A stretch of 9,540 nt of DNA from Ga0077555 sp031406575. GTDB lineage: Bacteria > Pseudomonadota > Alphaproteobacteria > Rhizobiales > Hyphomicrobiaceae. Position numbers and translations under genes: made by a program. The stretch is from the NCBI GenBank assembly GCA_031406575.1, contig JANOHP010000149.1, forward strand, positions 1-9,540, in the 5' to 3' direction. Position 1 is the stretch's first letter, and the number at the start of each line of letters is the position of its first letter. Positions 6,383 through 9,540 of this stretch are shown here, piece by piece. The notes under the pieces are model-generated. The model saw only the letters and a list, made by a program, of their open reading frames with translations. It was not told where the DNA came from and did not search any database.

Positions 6383-6476
6383 GGAGAGAGAGATAGCGTC
6401 TCGACCAACCTTACTCACGTTCCCGCTCTTGTCCCCTGCGGTCATCCTTCCCGGTCGCGGCCCGCCGCAGCCCTGC

Positions 6477-6482
6477 TATACT
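6477..6482 (+). promoter_or_regulatory. -10 box for polA, implying a leaderless transcript
   Basis: TATACT fits the TATAAT consensus except at the fifth base and ends 6 bp before the polA ATG (6489). A start site about 7 bp downstream of the -10 box would fall on the A of the ATG itself. No Shine-Dalgarno lies between the box and the start codon (the intervening bases are GCGCCC), which agrees with leaderless translation. A -35 box at normal spacing is not recognisable, so the promoter call is tentative. Confidence 0.45.
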
Positions 6483-6488
6483 GCGCCC

Positions 6489-9400
6489 ATGAGCGAAACC
6501 AGCCAGAGCCCCAACGGCGAGCGCAACTCCGTGCCTGCCGGCGAGCCCCTCCCCGTGACGAAGGGTAGCCATGTCTACCTCGTCGACGGATCGGGTTATA
6601 TTTTTCGCGCCTTCCACGCGCTTCCACCTCTGACGCGGCCGTCGGATGGGCTACCGGTCGGGGCCGTACATGGCTTCTGCGCCATGCTGTGGAAGCTGAT
6701 GCAGGATGCCAAGGCCGGACGTGGGCCGACCCACATCGCCGTCATCTTCGACGCGACGCGCGACAATTATCGCAACGCCATCTTCAAAGACTACAAAGCC
6801 AATCGCCCGCCCGCGCCCGACGAGCTGATCCCCCAGTTCCCGTTGATCCGCGATGCCGTGAAGGCCTTCAACATCGCTTGCATCGAGCAGAATGGCTTCG
6901 AAGCAGACGACCTGATCGCCACCTACGCCAAGCAGGCCGTCGCCCTGGGTGGGGACGTGACGATCGTGTCGTCCGACAAAGACCTGATGCAGCTCATCGT
7001 GCCCGGCATCGTCATGCTCGATACGATGAAGAACAAGACCATCGGCCGCGAAGAAGTCATCGAAAAATTCGGCGTCGAGCCCGCGTTCGTCGTCGACGTG
7101 CAGTCGCTGGCGGGCGACGCGGTCGACAACGTCCCCGGCGTGCCCGGCATCGGCGTCAAGACGGCGGCAGAACTGATCAAGGAATACGGCGACCTCGATA
7201 CGCTGCTGGCCCGGGCCGGAGAAATCAAACAGCCCAAACGCCGTGAAAAGCTGATCGAGTTCGCCGAGCAAGCCCGCATTTCGCGCGAACTCGTGCGCCT
7301 CAAGGATGACGTGCCCGTCTTGGTTCCGATCGAGCAGACCGGATTGCAGGAGCCATTGGCTGGCCCCCTGCTCGATTTCATGCGGGAGATGGAATTCAAC
7401 ACACTGACCAAGCGCATGGCCGAAGGCCTCGGCGTCGAAGTGCCAGCCCCACTCGATCGCTCGGTCGGCTCGACCGTTGCGGCGCGCGAGTGGAAAGCGC
7501 CAGTGGCCCGCTCCGGAGCCCGCCCCGCGTCCGGCGTCACCGAACCACCGAGCACGTCCACGGCGCCTTCGGAAGGCACCCCCTCGGCTGCCGTCGCCTA
7601 TGGCCACGCGCAGGCCCGCACGCCCCCGATCGATCGCTCGATCTACGAAACCGTGCGCGACATCGCGCGCCTCGAGGCCTGGGTGACGGAAGCGCTGTCC
7701 ACCGGCCGCATCGCCTTCGACACGGAGACGACGGGCCTCGATCCGATGCGGGCCGATCTCGTGGGCTTCTCGCTGGCGACACAGCCGGGCCGCGCCTGCT
7801 ACGTGCCGCTCGCCCACGCGAGCGGCAACGGCGATCTCTTCGGCGGCGGTGGTGGCCTGGTTCCCGGCCAGATCGCGATCCGCGATGCGCTTCCCATCCT
7901 GAAGCGGTTGCTCGAGGACCCGTCGGTGCTGAAAATCGGGCACAACATGAAATACGACGCGTCAGTGATGCGTGGCCACGGCATCCGCATCGCCCCCGTC
8001 GACGACACGCAGCTCATGTCCTACGCCCTCGACGCCGGCCGCAGCGCGCACGGCCTCGACCCACTTGCCGAGCGTCACCTGGGTCACGTCTGCATTTCCT
8101 TCGATCAGGTGATCGCCCACGCGCCCGGCGCCAAGAAAGGCGACAAGACGTTCGCGGGCGTCCCCATCGACAAGGCCACCGAATACGCCGCCGAAGACGC
8201 CGACGTGACGCTGCGGCTCTGGCTGACGTTGAAACCCAGGCTCGCAGCCGAGCGCGTCACCACCGTTTACGAAACACTCGACCGGCCGCTGATCAGCGTC
8301 ATCTGCGATATGGAACGCGCAGGCATCAAGGTCGATCGCGCGATCCTGTCGCGGCTGTCGTCCAGCTTCGCCCAATCGATCGCGCGCCTCGACGAGGAGG
8401 TCCAATCCCTGGTCGGAGGCCGCAAATTCAATCTGGGATCGCCGCGTCAGCTCGGCGAATTGCTGTTCGATCACCTGAAACTTCCCGGCGGCAAGCGCAC
8501 CAAAAACGGCCAATGGGAAACGCGTGCGGGCCTGCTCGATGATCTCGCCGCGAACGAAGAATTGCCCGACGATGCGCGCCGCCTGATCAATACGATGCTC
8601 GAGTGGCGACAACTGTCGAAGCTGAAATCCACCTATACGGACTCTTTGCCCGAGCACATCGATCCCGCTACCGGGCGCATCCACACCTCCTATGCGCTGG
8701 CCTCCACGACGACAGGTCGCCTCGCGTCGACCGATCCCAATCTGCAGAACATTCCCATTCGCACGAAAGAGGGTCGCGAAATCCGCACCGCCTTCATCGC
8801 CGAGAAGGGCGCCAAACTCATTTCGGCCGACTATTCGCAGATCGAGTTGCGCGTGCTCGCCCACATCGCCGACATTCCCCAACTCAAGCAAGCGTTCGCC
8901 GACGGCCTCGACATTCACGCCATGACCGCCTCGGAAATGTTCGGCGTGCCGATCGAAGGCATGGCCGGCGATGTGCGCCGCCGCGCCAAGGCGATCAACT
9001 TCGGCATCATTTACGGTATCTCGGCCTTCGGGCTCGCCGCCCAGCTCGGCATCTCGCGACAGGAAGCGGGCGACTACATCGCCACCTACTTCAAGCGCTT
9101 CCCCGGCATTCGCGACTACATGGAGCGCACCAAAGCCTACGCGCACGAGCACGGTTATGTCGAAACCGTGTTTGGCCGGCGCATTCATTATCCCGAAATC
9201 AACACCAAGAACCCCTCGATGCGCGGCTTGCTCGAGCGTGCGGCGATCAACGCGCCGATCCAGGGCTCGGCGGCCGACATCATCCGGCGCGCCATGATCC
9301 GCATGCCGGCCGCGCTGGCTGCCGCCAAACTCGAGGCGACGACCATGCTGCTGCAAGTTCACGACGAACTCGTCTTCGAGGTCCGCGAGGCGGAGATCGA

Positions 9401-9518
9401 AAAGGCCGTGCCCGTGGTGCGGTCCGTCATGGAAAAAGCCGCCGAACCCGCCGTGATGTTCTCCGTCCCTATCCGCGTCGACGCCAAAGCGGCCGACAAC
9501 TGGGAAGCCGCGCACTGA
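6489..9518 (+). CDS. polA: DNA polymerase I, with 5'-3' and 3'-5' exonuclease domains
   Basis: A 1009-residue Pol I for Okazaki-fragment maturation and repair synthesis. The 5' nuclease domain (about 28-315) has YLVDGSGYIFRAFHA (D33), FDAT (D88), EADD (138-141), SSDKD (161-165) and GDAVDNVPGVPGIG (209-222). An Ala/Pro/Ser/Thr-rich linker covers about 317-383. The 3'-5' exonuclease domain (about 385-590) keeps DTE (D411, E413), NMKYD (486-490) and YAAED (566-570), so proofreading should be active, unlike in Taq-type enzymes. The polymerase domain has motif A DYSQIE (781-786), motif B RRRAKAINFGIIYG (830-843) with Phe838 at the dideoxy-discrimination position, and motif C QVHDE (956-960). It is longer than the 928-residue E. 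coli enzyme, mostly through the N-terminus and linker. The in-frame extension upstream to 6240 crosses the palindromic element and is rejected. The ATG at 6489 follows a -10-like box directly. Confidence 0.97.
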   Translation: MSETSQSPNGERNSVPAGEPLPVTKGSHVYLVDGSGYIFRAFHALPPLTRPSDGLPVGAVHGFCAMLWKLMQDAKAGRGPTHIAVIFDATRDNYRNAIFKDYKANRPPAPDELIPQFPLIRDAVKAFNIACIEQNGFEADDLIATYAKQAVALGGDVTIVSSDKDLMQLIVPGIVMLDTMKNKTIGREEVIEKFGVEPAFVVDVQSLAGDAVDNVPGVPGIGVKTAAELIKEYGDLDTLLARAGEIKQPKRREKLIEFAEQARISRELVRLKDDVPVLVPIEQTGLQEPLAGPLLDFMREMEFNTLTKRMAEGLGVEVPAPLDRSVGSTVAAREWKAPVARSGARPASGVTEPPSTSTAPSEGTPSAAVAYGHAQARTPPIDRSIYETVRDIARLEAWVTEALSTGRIAFDTETTGLDPMRADLVGFSLATQPGRACYVPLAHASGNGDLFGGGGGLVPGQIAIRDALPILKRLLEDPSVLKIGHNMKYDASVMRGHGIRIAPVDDTQLMSYALDAGRSAHGLDPLAERHLGHVCISFDQVIAHAPGAKKGDKTFAGVPIDKATEYAAEDADVTLRLWLTLKPRLAAERVTTVYETLDRPLISVICDMERAGIKVDRAILSRLSSSFAQSIARLDEEVQSLVGGRKFNLGSPRQLGELLFDHLKLPGGKRTKNGQWETRAGLLDDLAANEELPDDARRLINTMLEWRQLSKLKSTYTDSLPEHIDPATGRIHTSYALASTTTGRLASTDPNLQNIPIRTKEGREIRTAFIAEKGAKLISADYSQIELRVLAHIADIPQLKQAFADGLDIHAMTASEMFGVPIEGMAGDVRRRAKAINFGIIYGISAFGLAAQLGISRQEAGDYIATYFKRFPGIRDYMERTKAYAHEHGYVETVFGRRIHYPEINTKNPSMRGLLERAAINAPIQGSAADIIRRAMIRMPAALAAAKLEATTMLLQVHDELVFEVREAEIEKAVPVVRSVMEKAAEPAVMFSVPIRVDAKAADNWEAAH

Positions 9519-9540
9519 ACCCGACCCAGGCGTCTGGACT

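Larger units (their letters stand above)
5930..6488. other. Intergenic region of 559 bp between DUF1499 gene and polA
   Basis: I find no gene, tRNA or terminator here. Open frames crossing it give Arg/Pro/His-rich translations without a ribosome-binding site. Recognisable content is a 10-bp palindrome CGCAATTGCG (6152-6161), the palindromic element at 6263-6382, a 6-bp inverted repeat CTGCGG/CCGCAG (6436-6441 and 6465-6470), and the -10-like box just before polA. The leftward promoter of the DUF1499 gene should lie between about 5930 and 6200, but no clear boxes are visible. Confidence 0.6.

Noticed and set aside
6240..6488. 83-codon N-terminal extension of polA
   Set aside because: It would translate the palindromic element and Pro/Gly-rich spacer; Pol I homology begins only after 6489.
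7962..9515. 517-codon minus-strand open frame opposite polA
   Set aside because: It lies wholly antisense to the conserved polymerase domain, and its Gly/Arg/His/Asp-rich translation has no family features. The same applies to the 430-codon frame at 6651-7943.
9526..9537. CCAG-GCGT-CTGG as a polA terminator
   Set aside because: A 4-bp stem with the window ending 3 bases later; a terminator cannot be judged.

Overview
The window is ordinary-looking GC-rich chromosomal DNA. It most likely comes from an alphaproteobacterium, probably in or near the Hyphomicrobiales (Rhizobiales). The grounds are strong G/C preference at codon third positions, a LolC/LolD lipoprotein exporter pair joined by an ATGA overlap, a Pol I of alphaproteobacterial style, and short palindromic intergenic elements of the kind scattered through such genomes. 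The taxonomic call is an inference from style; no rRNA or other marker is present. There is no phage, integrase, transposase, CRISPR array or tRNA in view.

Layout. Positions 1-3154 are read on the minus strand. In transcription order they hold a metallo-beta-lactamase (MBL) fold hydrolase (2279-3154), what looks like the surviving C-terminus of an outer-membrane beta-barrel gene (about 2076-2225), a secreted PCuAC-like protein that seems to have lost most of its copper ligands (1542-2000), the inner-membrane permease LolC/E (92-1408), and the first codons of the ATPase LolD (1-95, running off the edge). A divergent gap (3155-3528) holds a 95-bp compound palindrome and two smaller inverted repeats.

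The plus strand then carries a secreted GlcG/HbpS-type (DUF336) protein (3529-4074) and a second, unrelated-looking LACTB2-type MBL hydrolase (4204-5109). The latter collides tail to tail with a minus-strand DUF1499 membrane protein (4949-5929), the two coding regions overlapping antisense by 161 bp. A 559-bp gap (5930-6488) contains a REP/MITE-like palindrome of about 120 bp and a probable leaderless promoter. Full-length DNA polymerase I (polA, 6489-9518) follows, with both nuclease domains and the polymerase intact.

How the genes relate. LolC and LolD form one ABC exporter that releases lipoproteins from the inner membrane to the periplasmic carrier LolA. The other genes are envelope or hydrolase functions with no obvious shared pathway, and polA is housekeeping. 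I see no coherent undescribed system. The points most worth a second look are the antisense overlap with its shifted codon use, the PCuAC protein with missing copper ligands beside a beta-barrel remnant, and the two palindromic elements.
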